Origin: Deltaproteobacteria bacterium
Lineage (GTDB): Bacteria > Myxococcota > UBA727 > VGSZ01
Direction of reading: 5' to 3'
Length of the DNA stretch: 64,000 bases
NCBI GenBank assembly: GCA_016177705.1
Contig: JACOUT010000014.1
Span: 1 to 64,000, forward strand
The stretch's first letter is position 1; each line of letters opens with the position of its first letter. This document shows positions 7,711 to 16,795 of the stretch, piece after piece. The notes below the pieces were generated by a model. That model ran no database searches and was not told the origin of the DNA. It saw nothing but the letters and a program-made list of their open reading frames with translations. Made by a program: the position numbers and the translations under genes.

Positions 7711-9915
7711 TCAGCGCGGCCCCTTCCCCCGACCGCGTACGGCCGCTTCGGCGGATGGGAAGTCGAACAGCATGCACGCGTTGTCGGGTTGGCGATGGGA
7801 CGCGTCGGCAACGGCGTCGAGGGCGCGGTCCCTAGCGCCGACACGCTTGAGGAGCATCAACCCCATGCGGCGTCGGGCACAGCTCGAGCCCGTCTCGAGA
7901 TCCTGGATGGCAAACGACTCGCGGTCGACTGAGGCACCGCGCTCCTCCAGGATGGCGAGCGCGTGGTGCCGCTGCCACCAGGTGCCGGAGCGCGTCAGCT
8001 CTTGCAGTGCATCATCGACATCGCTGTCGGCGCTGGCGGCGAGCCGCCGTCGGGCGTCGCCGGCATCCTGCACGTCGAGCCGCTCGATGAGCGCGTCGAG
8101 ATCCTCTGACTCGGCGGTGTCGGACGCGGTGCGCGGCGCACCGGTGCCGAGTACGAGCGCGACCACGACCGCCAGCACGACCAGGGCCGCAGCGACGAGC
8201 CTCGGTCGGCGCGAGAGCCCGCGCAGGGCGAGCGCGATGCGCGGCGCGGCGTCGCTGACCCCGCGTGTCAGCTCGATGAGGCCGGTCTTGACGCGACGCT
8301 TGGTCTCCTCGAGCGGGCTATTCTGTTGCACGCGCGCCAACGCGCGACCTCCGAAGGGAAGCGCGCCGGCCGTGGCGTCGGGGGTGGCGGCGTAGACCTG
8401 CACGGGGCGCTGAATGCCCTTGAAGGTGTGGGCGCCGCGAGGCGCGAGCCGCACCTCGGCGGTGTTCATCGTCGCGTAGACGGCGTCGGTGATGAGCACC
8501 TCGCCGCACTCGCCGACGGACTCGAGCCTCGCGGCGAGGTTGACCGGCTCGCCGAAGATGTCGCCGCGCTGCAAGCGCACCTCGCCGGCGGAGATGGCGA
8601 CGCGCACCTCGATGCGATCGCCGGCCCCCGCCGCGCGATTGTGGACGAACAGGCGATCCTGAATGGCAGTGCCGCACAGCACTGCGTCGGTGGGCGAGGT
8701 GAAGGTCACCAACAGCGCGTCGCCGATATTCTTGACGAGCGTGCCGCCGAAGGCGCGCAGCACCGGCAGCAACAGCTCGTCGTGGAGCGCCAGCCAGCGC
8801 GCGGACTCCTCTCGGCTCTGCTGGCTGGTGCGCTCGGTGTAGCCGGCGATGTCGGTAAGCATGACCGCGAGAGACTTGGTCTTGATGGCGAGCTGCGGCC
8901 CGCTGACGCGCAGCGCCGGGTCCGAGGGCTGCGGTGTCGGTGGCGCCACCGTGTCAGGCGACACCAGCGCATTCGACACCGGGCCCATCGGTGGGTCGAG
9001 ACTCGCAGCGCTGCTCGCCGTCAGCGCCAGAGCCCGCAAGGCGGCGTCGAGCTCCGCGTAGTCGGCGAAGCGCGCCGCGGGGACCTTCGCGAGCATGCGC
9101 TCGATGACCGCGGCCAGCGCCGCACCAGCCGCCGGGCAGGTGTCGAGCAGGTGCGGCACCGGCTCGACGATGTGCGCCGCCAGTGCTTGCACCGGCGTGG
9201 CTGCCGGGTAGGGCGGCCGCGCGCACAACAGCTCGAACGCGGTCGCGCCCAGCGCGTAGATGTCCGACGCGATGGATGCGGGAGCACCGCGCCCGAGCTC
9301 GGGCGCCATGTAGTGCGGTGTGCCCACGACCAGGCCTGCTTGCGTGACGCTCGCCGAGCCGTCCATGGGGCGCGCCAGGCCAAAGTCGGTGAGCTTGGCG
9401 CGTCCGTTGACGACGAAGAGGTTGGCGGGCTTGACGTCGCGATGCACCAGCCCCTTGTGCGCGGCCGCCGCCAGCCCGGCGACGCAATCGCGCAGCACCG
9501 TCACGACCTGCTCCGGCGCCAGCGGACCCTGCCGCAGACGGTCGGACAGATCCTGCCCCACCAGCTTCTCCATCACGATGAAAGGCGCGCCGTTGTCTTC
9601 GCCGACCGCGTACACAGCGACGATGTGCGGCGAGGAGACGCTGGCCATGGCGCGCGCCTCGCGCATGAAGCGCGTCTTCATCTCGGGCAGGGCGGCGAGC
9701 TCGCCCTTGAGGACCTTGACGGCGACCAAGCGCTGAAGCGCCGGGTCGTGGCACTCGTAGACGGTACCCATGCCGCCTTCCCCGAGCACCTTGACGACGG
9801 AGTAGAACCCGATCGCCGACGGGGCCCCTTGCGACGGAGGATCGCCGAGCGGCTCGGCGCTCGGCGGTGCCGCGCTGCCGAAGATCTGTGTCGAGCTCGC
9901 GGGCCGCTCGGTCAT
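7711..9915 (-). CDS. Ser/Thr protein kinase fused to a class III nucleotide cyclase, membrane-anchored
   Basis: The ATG at 9915 overlaps the upstream stop (TGATG), giving 734 residues. The kinase domain spans about 37-300, with GEGGMGTVY, the catalytic lysine in AVKVL, HRDVKPANL, DFGLARP and GTPHYMAPE all intact. A class III adenylate/guanylate cyclase domain spans about 345-510 (LTDIAGYT and NIGDALLV give the two metal Asp; IFGEPVNLAARL follows). A membrane segment lies around 570-590 (ALVVLAVVVALVL), then a ~130-residue helical C-terminal domain. Kinase-cyclase fusions are typical of myxobacteria and link phosphorylation to cyclic-nucleotide signalling. It is the last gene of the sigma/FecR operon. 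Confidence 0.85.
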   Translation of the reverse strand: MTERPASSTQIFGSAAPPSAEPLGDPPSQGAPSAIGFYSVVKVLGEGGMGTVYECHDPALQRLVAVKVLKGELAALPEMKTRFMREARAMASVSSPHIVAVYAVGEDNGAPFIVMEKLVGQDLSDRLRQGPLAPEQVVTVLRDCVAGLAAAAHKGLVHRDVKPANLFVVNGRAKLTDFGLARPMDGSASVTQAGLVVGTPHYMAPELGRGAPASIASDIYALGATAFELLCARPPYPAATPVQALAAHIVEPVPHLLDTCPAAGAALAAVIERMLAKVPAARFADYAELDAALRALALTASSAASLDPPMGPVSNALVSPDTVAPPTPQPSDPALRVSGPQLAIKTKSLAVMLTDIAGYTERTSQQSREESARWLALHDELLLPVLRAFGGTLVKNIGDALLVTFTSPTDAVLCGTAIQDRLFVHNRAAGAGDRIEVRVAISAGEVRLQRGDIFGEPVNLAARLESVGECGEVLITDAVYATMNTAEVRLAPRGAHTFKGIQRPVQVYAATPDATAGALPFGGRALARVQQNSPLEETKRRVKTGLIELTRGVSDAAPRIALALRGLSRRPRLVAAALVVLAVVVALVLGTGAPRTASDTAESEDLDALIERLDVQDAGDARRRLAASADSDVDDALQELTRSGTWWQRHHALAILEERGASVDRESFAIQDLETGSSCARRRMGLMLLKRVGARDRALDAVADASHRQPDNACMLFDFPSAEAAVRGRGKGPR

Positions 9916-10733
9916 CACTCGACCCCAATGGGGCGCAGCTCGGTCTTCTTGTTGCCGTTGGCATCGATGGCAACGATTTCGACGGTGCGCTGGCCTCGCT
10001 TCACGATCAGCTCGACGCGCCATCCGCCGAGGAGATCGACGGGCACCTGCTGACCATCGACGAAGACGGCGCTGCCGCGCTCGACCCTACCCTCCACGAC
10101 GACTTTGACGGTCGCGGTGACGTCGGGCGGCGTGGTGTCGACCGTGAGGGCGAGCCGCGCCCTGCCCTCGTTGCCGGCCTCGTCGACGGCGCTCACTTCG
10201 ACGACGTTGTCGCCCTCGACCAACGTCAACCGCGCGGCGTAGATGCCCGGGCGCTGGCGCGCGGCGCGCTTGCCGCCGATCTCCACGCGCGCGACGTCCT
10301 GGTCGGGCGCTTCCACGACCACCTCGACCTCGGGCGACAGCACCGTGCCCTCTTTCGGGCTCAGCACCGTCAAGGACGGCGGCTGGTTGTCGAAGCCGGT
10401 GAAGCGCAGCGTTGCCTTTACCTCCTCGACCTTGAGCCCGGGGTGCGCAATCCGTCCGATTTCGGAGCGCAGCGCGTGGAGCGAGCCCTGGTACTGCAAC
10501 GAGTACAAGACCTCGCGCGGCTGCTTCTTTATCTCGCAGCCGACGACACCGCGGATGCCGCACAGCGTCTCCTTGAGCGCCTCTTGCTCGTCGGCGCGCA
10601 GACCGCCGACCAACACTTCGACTGCGAGCGGTGGTTCGGCGGGCTGCGCCGGCCCTTGGAACGCGGGCAGCGAGGGCAGGTTGGCGCAGGCGGCACCGAC
10701 GAGGGCCATGCCGAGCACGAGCGCGATCCTCAT
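9915..10733 (-). CDS. Lipoprotein with Ig-like repeats in the sigma/FecR operon
   Basis: 272 residues with a type II signal peptide (RIALVLGMALVGAAC, lipobox Cys at ~16). A small alpha/beta segment (VLVGGLRADEQEALKETLCG) is followed by two or three beta-sandwich repeats rich in VEV and VEGDNVVEVSAVDEAGN motifs, typical of bacterial Ig-like domains. It starts within the stop of the FecR gene (ATGA, 10730-10733) and ends in a TGATG overlap with the kinase gene. It is probably an extracytoplasmic sensor or adaptor feeding the kinase-cyclase; that role is inferred from the operon only. Confidence 0.7.
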   Translation of the reverse strand: MRIALVLGMALVGAACANLPSLPAFQGPAQPAEPPLAVEVLVGGLRADEQEALKETLCGIRGVVGCEIKKQPREVLYSLQYQGSLHALRSEIGRIAHPGLKVEEVKATLRFTGFDNQPPSLTVLSPKEGTVLSPEVEVVVEAPDQDVARVEIGGKRAARQRPGIYAARLTLVEGDNVVEVSAVDEAGNEGRARLALTVDTTPPDVTATVKVVVEGRVERGSAVFVDGQQVPVDLLGGWRVELIVKRGQRTVEIVAIDANGNKKTELRPIGVE

Positions 10734-11686
10734 CGCTTGCCCCCCTTTTGAAGCTCGCGCTGGATGGCCCGATCGAGCGCCTTCACTCCTCGATCAATGC
10801 CCTTGACGATGTCGCCGAAGAACCGCTGCCACTCGATGGTGTCCGCGGCGGCAGTGGCGCGCCGCGCCGGCGATGGGCGCTGGCCACGCTCCACCCGCGT
10901 GCTCTCTTCCTTCTGCAGTATCACCGTCCCTTGCTCGTCGCTGTCGCTGACCTCGACGCTGCCGCTGACCACGCGTACGTCGGTCTTGTCGTCGCCGGCG
11001 TCGACGATGAACGAGGTCCCGAGCACCCGCACGGTCGCAGTGCTGGTGGTCACCTCGAAGCCGCCCTTTCCTTCCTCGGGCAGGCACCAGACCTTGCCGT
11101 ACTCGAGCGCCACGCTCTCGCCGCGCGCGCCGAGCGCGAGGCGGCTGTTGGGAAAGACGCGCAGCGTCCCGCCGCGCACGAGCGCAAGCTCGAGGGCGCC
11201 GCCCTTCGGCACCTCGATGACGTCGAGCGCGCGCAGCTCGGTCGCCTCCTCGAGGGTCTGGCCCGCGACCGTCGCCGAGCTGCTGTTGGTGACGACGGCC
11301 GCGAGCGGCATGGCGCCGTCGCCGCCGCCCTTCGGCACCAGCACGACGAGCAGCACGACCGCGACGGCCCCGGCGGCGCCGAGCGCCCAGCTTCGGCGCG
11401 CCGCCCACAGCAGGCGGTCGACCAGCTCGGCGAGCGTCCTGTGTGGCCGCCGCGCGGCGCCGTCGTTGTCCGGGAAGACGGCGCGCGCCGCGAGCGCGCC
11501 CTGCAGCTTGATTTCCTCTCGTGTCGGCTGGTTCACGTCGCCGGCGAGCGCACGCAAGACGACGCGCTGCCGGTCGTAATACGCCTGGCACTCCGCGCAG
11601 GCCTTGAGGTGTTGGCGCAGCGCGCGCTCGTCGGCTTCGGGCAAGCCGTCCGCGACGTAGCGCTCGATGGCGGACCTAGGGTGCAC
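10730..11686 (-). CDS. FecR-domain anti-sigma/sensor protein with N-terminal zinc-finger
   Basis: 318 residues from a GTG at 11686, overlapping the sigma gene by 11 bp. The N-terminus has the zinc-anti-sigma pattern (RQHLKACAECQAYY: H-x3-C-x2-C). A membrane helix at ~95-115 (AAGAVAVVLLVVLVP) is followed by a FecR beta domain (LRVFPNSRLALG, FEVTTSTATVRVLGTSF, DVRVVSGSVEV). It should hold the co-encoded sigma factor at the membrane and release it upon an envelope signal. The Lys/Arg-rich C-terminus has no recognised domain. Confidence 0.8.
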   Translation of the reverse strand: MHPRSAIERYVADGLPEADERALRQHLKACAECQAYYDRQRVVLRALAGDVNQPTREEIKLQGALAARAVFPDNDGAARRPHRTLAELVDRLLWAARRSWALGAAGAVAVVLLVVLVPKGGGDGAMPLAAVVTNSSSATVAGQTLEEATELRALDVIEVPKGGALELALVRGGTLRVFPNSRLALGARGESVALEYGKVWCLPEEGKGGFEVTTSTATVRVLGTSFIVDAGDDKTDVRVVSGSVEVSDSDEQGTVILQKEESTRVERGQRPSPARRATAAADTIEWQRFFGDIVKGIDRGVKALDRAIQRELQKGGKR

Positions 11687-12245
11687 GCGGGGCTCCTGTC
11701 GCGGTACGGCTCAGGGCCGCGAGCAAGGCGCCGTCGTTGCGCGCGCGCGCGGCGAGCACCTTCTTCATGTACTTGCAGCGGAGCTTGGAGATCTTGAGGT
11801 GCGCAGCGACGTCCTGGTAGGGCAGGCCCTGAACGAAGTGCAGATCGAAGAAGGCCCTCCACTGCGGCCGCATGCGGCTGGTGAAGGCGGCGACGGCGGC
11901 GCGGATCTGGTTTTCCTCCGCGAAGTCGGGCGTCTCCTCGGCCGCGGGCTCTGGGGCGTCGTCGAGCGACACAGGCCGCGGCGGGCCCCTCAGCAGATCG
12001 AGGCAGCGGCGGCGCGCGACTACGGCGATGAAGCCGCCCACCTCCTGGGCGCGGTCCGCGTCGAGCGCGCCGCGGTTCTTCCAGATGTGTAGCCAGACCT
12101 CCTGCATCGCTTCCTCTCGATCGAACGCGCCCCGCCAGAAGCCGTTGACCACGCGGCGCACCACGTGGGCGTAGGTGCGCTCCACCTCCTCGAACGCCGC
12201 CCGCTCGCCCCGCGTGAAGGCCTCGATGGTCTGGCGCGACAGCAT
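11676..12245 (-). CDS. ECF-type RNA polymerase sigma factor
   Basis: 189 residues from the ATG at 12245. Region 2 is recognisable (YAHVVRRVVNGFWR, DREEAMQEVWLHIWKNRG), as is a region 4 helix-turn-helix (LHFVQGLPYQDVAAHLKIS). Length is normal for the family. It heads the operon sigma-FecR-lipoprotein-kinase/cyclase, in which adjacent genes overlap, so it probably directs its own transcription under FecR control. The 120-bp upstream spacer contains two adjacent GGATCCGGC blocks (about 12290-12310) that could be part of a promoter or operator. Confidence 0.8.
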   Translation of the reverse strand: MLSRQTIEAFTRGERAAFEEVERTYAHVVRRVVNGFWRGAFDREEAMQEVWLHIWKNRGALDADRAQEVGGFIAVVARRRCLDLLRGPPRPVSLDDAPEPAAEETPDFAEENQIRAAVAAFTSRMRPQWRAFFDLHFVQGLPYQDVAAHLKISKLRCKYMKKVLAARARNDGALLAALSRTATGAPRAP

Positions 12246-12365
12246 TCGTCTCCAGCACTTACGCGGGGGTGGGTCCGCCGGGAGAGGATCGGATCCGGCC
12301 GGATCCGGCTTTGTCCCGGCCGGCGCAGAGCACCGTACTCCCCATGGTTCGCGGAGGTGAAGTCG

Positions 12366-12665
12366 ATGTTCCCGTTTCGCAAGCTCTACATGGGCGGGGC
12401 CGAGAGCGCGCCGCGGCCGGGTGATCGGCTGGTCTACGACGAGACCAACGGCACCCTGTTCGTGCACCGGGAGGAGGGCGAGGTGATGTTCCAGGACCAC
12501 GAAAGCGGCGACCCGTCCGCGCGGCTCTTCATCGGGCGTGGCTGGACTCGTGAGATGACCAAGGCCTCCGCCGAGCTCTATGCGCGCCTGGGCGGCCTGA
12601 GCGGCAGCGTCGTCGCCGTCGAGGGCTCGTTCCCTACGCTCCACGTCTTCGAGGTGGCGGAATGA
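12366..12665 (+). CDS. Small conserved hypothetical, coupled to FHA-like gene
   Basis: 99 residues from the ATG at 12366. Aromatic and charged, with no signal peptide. Its stop overlaps the start of the next gene (ATGA, 12662-12665), so the pair forms a bicistronic unit transcribed away from the sigma operon. I do not recognise a family. Given the kinase next door and the FHA-like partner, a signalling role is plausible but not shown. Confidence 0.55.
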   Translation: MFPFRKLYMGGAESAPRPGDRLVYDETNGTLFVHREEGEVMFQDHESGDPSARLFIGRGWTREMTKASAELYARLGGLSGSVVAVEGSFPTLHVFEVAE

Positions 12666-12976
12666 TCGATGACAAGACGGAAGACCTGGCCGTGCTCCAG
12701 CGATGGGTCGTCGTCATCACAGGTGCCGCAGCCGTTCCCGACACCCTGGTCTTTGCGGAGCCGATCGTCATCGGCAGTGACGCGGCTTGCGACATCGTGA
12801 TCGATCACGCGACGGTCTTGCCGCGCCATCTTCGCCTGGTCCCAAACGAGGAGTGCGTCGTCGTGGAGGAAGCGGGCGGACAGGTTGGTAGGAGCACCAC
12901 CGAAGAGACCAAGCTGCTCGTCGGCCAAGAGCGTGGCGTGGGCGTGGCGACGCTCTCCATCAAGCGGTCGTTCTAA
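12662..12976 (+). CDS. Small FHA-like protein
   Basis: 104 residues. The block IVIGSDAACDIVIDHATVLP with RHLRLV after it follows the forkhead-associated pattern (h-x-I/h-G-x5-C-D-I/V-x-h...-R-H-x-h). The canonical Arg before Gly and the Ser before Arg-His are not conserved. FHA domains bind phosphothreonine, so this could read out the divergently encoded kinase, but the degenerate residues make binding uncertain. Translationally coupled to the preceding gene. Confidence 0.55.
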   Translation: MIDDKTEDLAVLQRWVVVITGAAAVPDTLVFAEPIVIGSDAACDIVIDHATVLPRHLRLVPNEECVVVEEAGGQVGRSTTEETKLLVGQERGVGVATLSIKRSF

Positions 12977-12994
12977 GCGGACGCGCCGAGCAGC

Positions 12995-13858
12995 TCAGGG
13001 AATGCCGCTGTTGTCGACCAGCACCGCGCTCGAGCTCGGCACTACGGCGTTGCCGACGAAGGTGTTGCGGATCAGCGAGACGCCGTTGCCGGTCACGCTC
13101 GCACTGTCGATGCGGTTGAACGCCGCCGAGAAGCCGTTCGCGTTGGTGGTGAGCGCGCCCTCGACACTGACGCCGCGCATTCGGCCGTTGCCGCCGAGCC
13201 AGGTGACATCGCCCTCGATGACGCTGGCGGGCTCCAGGTTGTCCAGGCTGAAGGAGCCGAACAGCAGGACACCCTCTGCGCGCACTTCGAAGTTCCCGAT
13301 ATGTCTGCCCGGCGCGAGCACGACGATCGAGCCGTCCTCCTGCGCCGCGTCAACGACGCTCGCGCCCGGCTGCACCACGACGACATCGCCGCCGACCGGG
13401 TAGCGCACCGCCGGCACGATCTCCTCCACGGCGCCGGACCGAACCGCGACCACCACGTCGTAGAGCTCGCGTTGCTGCACGACCTGCACTGTGATCGCGC
13501 CCTCCTCGTCGAACCGCAGCGTGTTCGGTCCGGTCAGCGCCGGCGACAGGACGGCGAGGCCGGTGTCGTCGGTCGTGTCGGAGACGCTCGGCGTCGTCTC
13601 GGCGATCGAGACCACGATTCCCTCGCGTTGGGTGCCGGGTTGAACGGTCGTGTTCGAGCATTGGTTGATCGCCGGGTTGACGATCACCACCATGCTCGCG
13701 ACGTCACCGAACAGACCCGGGACCTCGTCGTCGTCGTCATCGTCGCCGCGAGGCCCGCAGGCAGCCGCTACCAGCAGCGCCGCCACGATCAGCGCGAGCC
13801 CGCACCTGCACGAGAATTTCGCCCAGGCGTCAGCTCTCATGCTCAAGTGCTTTCTCAT
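12995..13858 (-). CDS. Secreted lipoprotein, downstream gene of the IS-disrupted operon
   Basis: 287 residues with a type II signal peptide (LALIVAALLVAAAC) followed by an Asp run (DDDDDD), which in Myxococcota often follows the lipobox Cys. The rest is beta-rich and repetitive (VEGALTTNANGFSAAF, VEGDVTWLGGNG), like a right-handed beta-helix or surface repeat domain. It begins 2 bp after the stop of the sialidase-like lipoprotein gene, so both were one transcript before the IS insertion. Polarity may now reduce its expression. Function unknown. Confidence 0.65.
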   Translation of the reverse strand: MRKHLSMRADAWAKFSCRCGLALIVAALLVAAACGPRGDDDDDDEVPGLFGDVASMVVIVNPAINQCSNTTVQPGTQREGIVVSIAETTPSVSDTTDDTGLAVLSPALTGPNTLRFDEEGAITVQVVQQRELYDVVVAVRSGAVEEIVPAVRYPVGGDVVVVQPGASVVDAAQEDGSIVVLAPGRHIGNFEVRAEGVLLFGSFSLDNLEPASVIEGDVTWLGGNGRMRGVSVEGALTTNANGFSAAFNRIDSASVTGNGVSLIRNTFVGNAVVPSSSAVLVDNSGIP

Positions 13859-13860
13859 GT

Positions 13861-14544
13861 CTACTCCGCGCGCGCGAACACGATATCGGTGTTCGGTCCG
13901 TTTCGATTCTCCTGCCAGGCAACATAGACCGTCCCGAACTGGTCGGTCGCGACGGCGGGCTCGTCGGCGACGATCCCTCCCTGCCCCGCGCTCGTGCTGG
14001 GTGCGAGCGGCGGATCGAAGGTGCCCTCCTCGTTGAAGCGCGAGAAGACCACGCGCTGCCCGTTGGTGGTGTCGTGGAACGCGACGTAGACGTTGCCCGC
14101 GACATCGACGACCGCTTGGGGACGGAACTGGTCACCGCCGAGGCCCACGCCGACGTCGATGCTCGCCTCCCACGTCGCACCGCCGTCCGTCGAGCGCGAG
14201 AAGTAGACGTTCGCGCCCCCGCGCCGATCCTCCCAGGTCGCGTACAGCGTGGCGGTCTGAGGGTCGATGGCCAGCGAGACCTCGAGCTGGTTCTGGCCTT
14301 GCGTGTCGTCGTCAATCCGGACCGGTGAGGCGCCGGCGCTCGACGAGCCGTAGATGTTCGAGTCGCCGGCGCCGTCGACCGCAGACCACGCAACCAAGGC
14401 GGCCTCGCCGCCTGCGTCCGCCGCGACGCTCGGCGAACGCGACTGCGACAGGCCGGCGTCGAGGCGAGTGGCGGCTGAAAATGTTACGCCGCCGTCGTCG
14501 GAGCGCGCGAGGGCGACGCCGCCGGCCTGCTCGAGGGCGACGTA
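13861..14544 (-). pseudogene. C-terminal fragment of a sialidase/BNR-repeat lipoprotein
   Basis: This 227-codon frame is open back to the IS boundary and shows BNR-type repeats (YFSRSTDGGATWE, LARSDDGGVTFS). It is the continuation of the fragment at 15866-16795. Removing the IS and one copy of the TA target duplication joins ...SLGVV to YVALEQAGG... in frame, rebuilding a lipoprotein of about 536 residues. The fragment has no signal peptide and no obvious translation start, so it is non-functional as it stands. Confidence 0.9.
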
Positions 14545-15866
14545 AGGGCCCTGTCATAAACAAGTCGATCACGTTGCGCACTTCGGGGATCGACGCGGGA
14601 TCGCGTTCGTGATCTACCGGTGCCGTGCACGACGAGAAGGCTCTCCGCCGCAAGTTCACGAAGCTCAAGGGCGCGATGGATGAGCGCATGACGCGTCTGT
14701 GGGCAGGCGCCGAGGCGGACGCGCTCGGGTACGGCGGCCTGGCGGCCATCGTGCGCGCGACGGGGCTGGCGTCGAGCACGGTGCAACGGGGGCGACGAGA
14801 GTTCCGCTCGGGCGTTACGCAGAAGGACATCGTGAAGGTTCGTCGCAAGGGCGGCGGGAGGCGGCCGCACGAGGAGGTGTACCCCGACCTCGTCACGAAG
14901 CTCGAAGCGCTCGTTGACCCGGTGACACGCGGCGATCCTGAGTCGCCGTTGCGCTGGACGTGCAAGAGCACTGTGGTGCTGTCGGACGAGATGTTCTGGC
15001 GCCACGGGATTCGCGTGAGTCACCAGACCATCGCGCGACTTCTTCGCGACGCGGACTACAGCCTCCAAGCGCCAAGCAAGACGGTCGAGGGAGCGCAGCA
15101 CCCTGATCGAGATGCGCAGTTCAAGCACATCAACGCGAAGGCCGCGCAGTGCCTCGCGAACGGCGAGCCGTTCATTTCGGTCGACACGAAAAAGAAGGAG
15201 CTCGTCGGCAACTTCAGGAACCAAGGCAAGGAGTGGCAACCCCAAGGCATCCCTGAGCTCGTCGACGTCCACGACTTCCCCGACGATGCCGTCGGCAAGG
15301 CAGTCCCCTATGGCGTCTACGACGTAGGGGACAACAGCGCGTTCGTGAGCGTCGGAACCGACCACGACACCGCGGCGTTCGCGGTCGCGTCGATCGAGAC
15401 GTGGTGGAAGCGCATGGGCTCGAAGAGATACCCGGACGCGAACGACATCTACGTGAGCGCCGACGCCGGCGGCAGCAACGGCAACCGATCGCGTCTTTGG
15501 AAGACTGAGCTTCAGCGTCTCGCCGACAAGCTCAACAAGAGCATCCACGTGAGCCACTTCCCACCGGGGACGAGCAAGTGGAACAAGATAGAGCACCGCG
15601 TCTTCTCGTTCATCACGATGAATTGGCGAGGGCGTCCACTCCGCACGTTTGAGGCCGTCGTCAACCTGATTGGCTCGACGACGACCAGCGCCGGGCTCGT
15701 CGTGCGAGCGAAGCTCGATCAGCACAAGTACCCCACGGGCATCGCAATCCCCGACGACGTGATGAACGAGCTCAGAATCGAACGGGAAGCGTTTCACGGC
15801 GACTGGAACTACGTGATTCGGCCGCGAGGCGCCTCATGACCGGTCGAGTTATTTATGACAGGGCCC
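14545..15866 (+). mobile_element. ISAzo13-family insertion sequence, complete
   Basis: 1322 bp bounded by a perfect 15-bp inverted repeat (GGGCCCTGTCATAAA at 14546-14560 and its complement at 15852-15866) and flanked by a TA duplication (14543-14544 and 15867-15868). It carries one transposase gene. The left end has one extra A compared with the right. The intact ends and frame suggest a recent insertion; it splits the sialidase-like lipoprotein gene. Confidence 0.92.
14625..15839 (+). CDS. ISAzo13-family transposase
   Basis: 404 residues from a GTG at 14625; no frameshift. Strong family blocks: SVDTKKKELVGNF, VPYGVYDV, GTDHDTAAFAVASIETWW, SADAGGSNGNR and HFPPGTSKWNKIEHRVFS, with NWRGRPL near the end. 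These include the Asp and Glu residues expected of a DDE transposase core. Encoded on the plus strand inside a minus-strand host gene. Probably active. Confidence 0.92.
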   Translation: MHDEKALRRKFTKLKGAMDERMTRLWAGAEADALGYGGLAAIVRATGLASSTVQRGRREFRSGVTQKDIVKVRRKGGGRRPHEEVYPDLVTKLEALVDPVTRGDPESPLRWTCKSTVVLSDEMFWRHGIRVSHQTIARLLRDADYSLQAPSKTVEGAQHPDRDAQFKHINAKAAQCLANGEPFISVDTKKKELVGNFRNQGKEWQPQGIPELVDVHDFPDDAVGKAVPYGVYDVGDNSAFVSVGTDHDTAAFAVASIETWWKRMGSKRYPDANDIYVSADAGGSNGNRSRLWKTELQRLADKLNKSIHVSHFPPGTSKWNKIEHRVFSFITMNWRGRPLRTFEAVVNLIGSTTTSAGLVVRAKLDQHKYPTGIAIPDDVMNELRIEREAFHGDWNYVIRPRGAS

Positions 15867-16795
15867 TAAACCACACCGAGTGAAATCGACAGGTCGGGCG
15901 CGGCGCCGCTCCCGATTGAGATCTCCTCGGAGAGGGCGTCGCCGTCACCATCGAAGAGCGAGACCAGCACCTCGCCGGAGCGATCCCAGGCGACCACCGC
16001 GGCCTGCGGGAGCAGCAGCGTGATGCCGTCCTCAGCGAGCACGGCCTCGCGCACGGCGACGCTCGGCTGCTGACCGCTGGCGAGAGAGCGCGCGGTCCAG
16101 GAGTCGCCGAAGTCGTCCGAGATGCCGAGCATCACGGCGCCCTCGTCCTCCCACACCAGATAGAGCAGCTCACCGTCCGCGCTCGCGGCGATGTCGGGGT
16201 TGCGTTGATCGCCGCTGCTGTCGCCTGGGATGAGCACGTCTTGGGTGAACGCGAGCACATGCGGCACAGCGACGACCTCACACGAGCGAAACGACGGATC
16301 GCCCGCGCCGTCGAGCGCCTCGATGACGATGAGGTAGCCGATGTCGTTCTCGAGGGGGCGGAGCGTCGCCTGGCGATCCTCCGGTCCCACTTCGAGCGCC
16401 TCGACGTAGTCATTGGCGGCGACCTTGATGAGGACGCTGAAGCCGCCGGCGTGATCGAGGTCGCCGTTCATCTTCCAGCTGACGCTGAGCGCGCGATTCG
16501 CTTCGGCGACGAGCACATCGAGCCCCTCAGGGTCGAAGCAGGCCGGGATACGACCGGCTGACGCCTCCGGCACGCACACCGCACCGTCCCCTGACGGGCG
16601 GCAGATGAAGTCGTCGGGGCAGCTGCCGGAGGCCGTGGGATCGCAGGCGCACACGTCCTCGACGTTTGGATCGCAGGGATCGTCGTCGTCGTCCGGCGGC
16701 GCGCAGGACAGCGCAGCCAGGAACCCCAGTGCGGCGGTGGTGCATCGAAGCGCCGAGCTCAAGGTGTTGCCTTCATTGCTGCCCTTCCTAGCCAT
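15866..16795 (-). pseudogene. N-terminal fragment of the IS-disrupted sialidase-like lipoprotein
   Basis: The ATG at 16795 gives a signal peptide with a lipobox (LGFLAALSC), an Asp run (DDDDD), and a Cys-rich segment (CDPNVEDVCACDPTASGSC) typical of Myxococcota surface lipoproteins. A fibronectin-III-like stretch and the first BNR-like repeats (LGISDDFGDSWTA) follow. The frame ends at TAG, whose T and A come from the target duplication and whose G is the first IS base. About 309 residues remain, so a truncated lipoprotein could still be made and exported. Confidence 0.9.

Noticed and set aside
5282..10053. Long plus-strand frames opposite the MoxR and kinase genes
   Set aside because: They mirror the minus-strand genes and have the Arg/Val/Leu-biased composition of antisense frames in GC-rich coding DNA.
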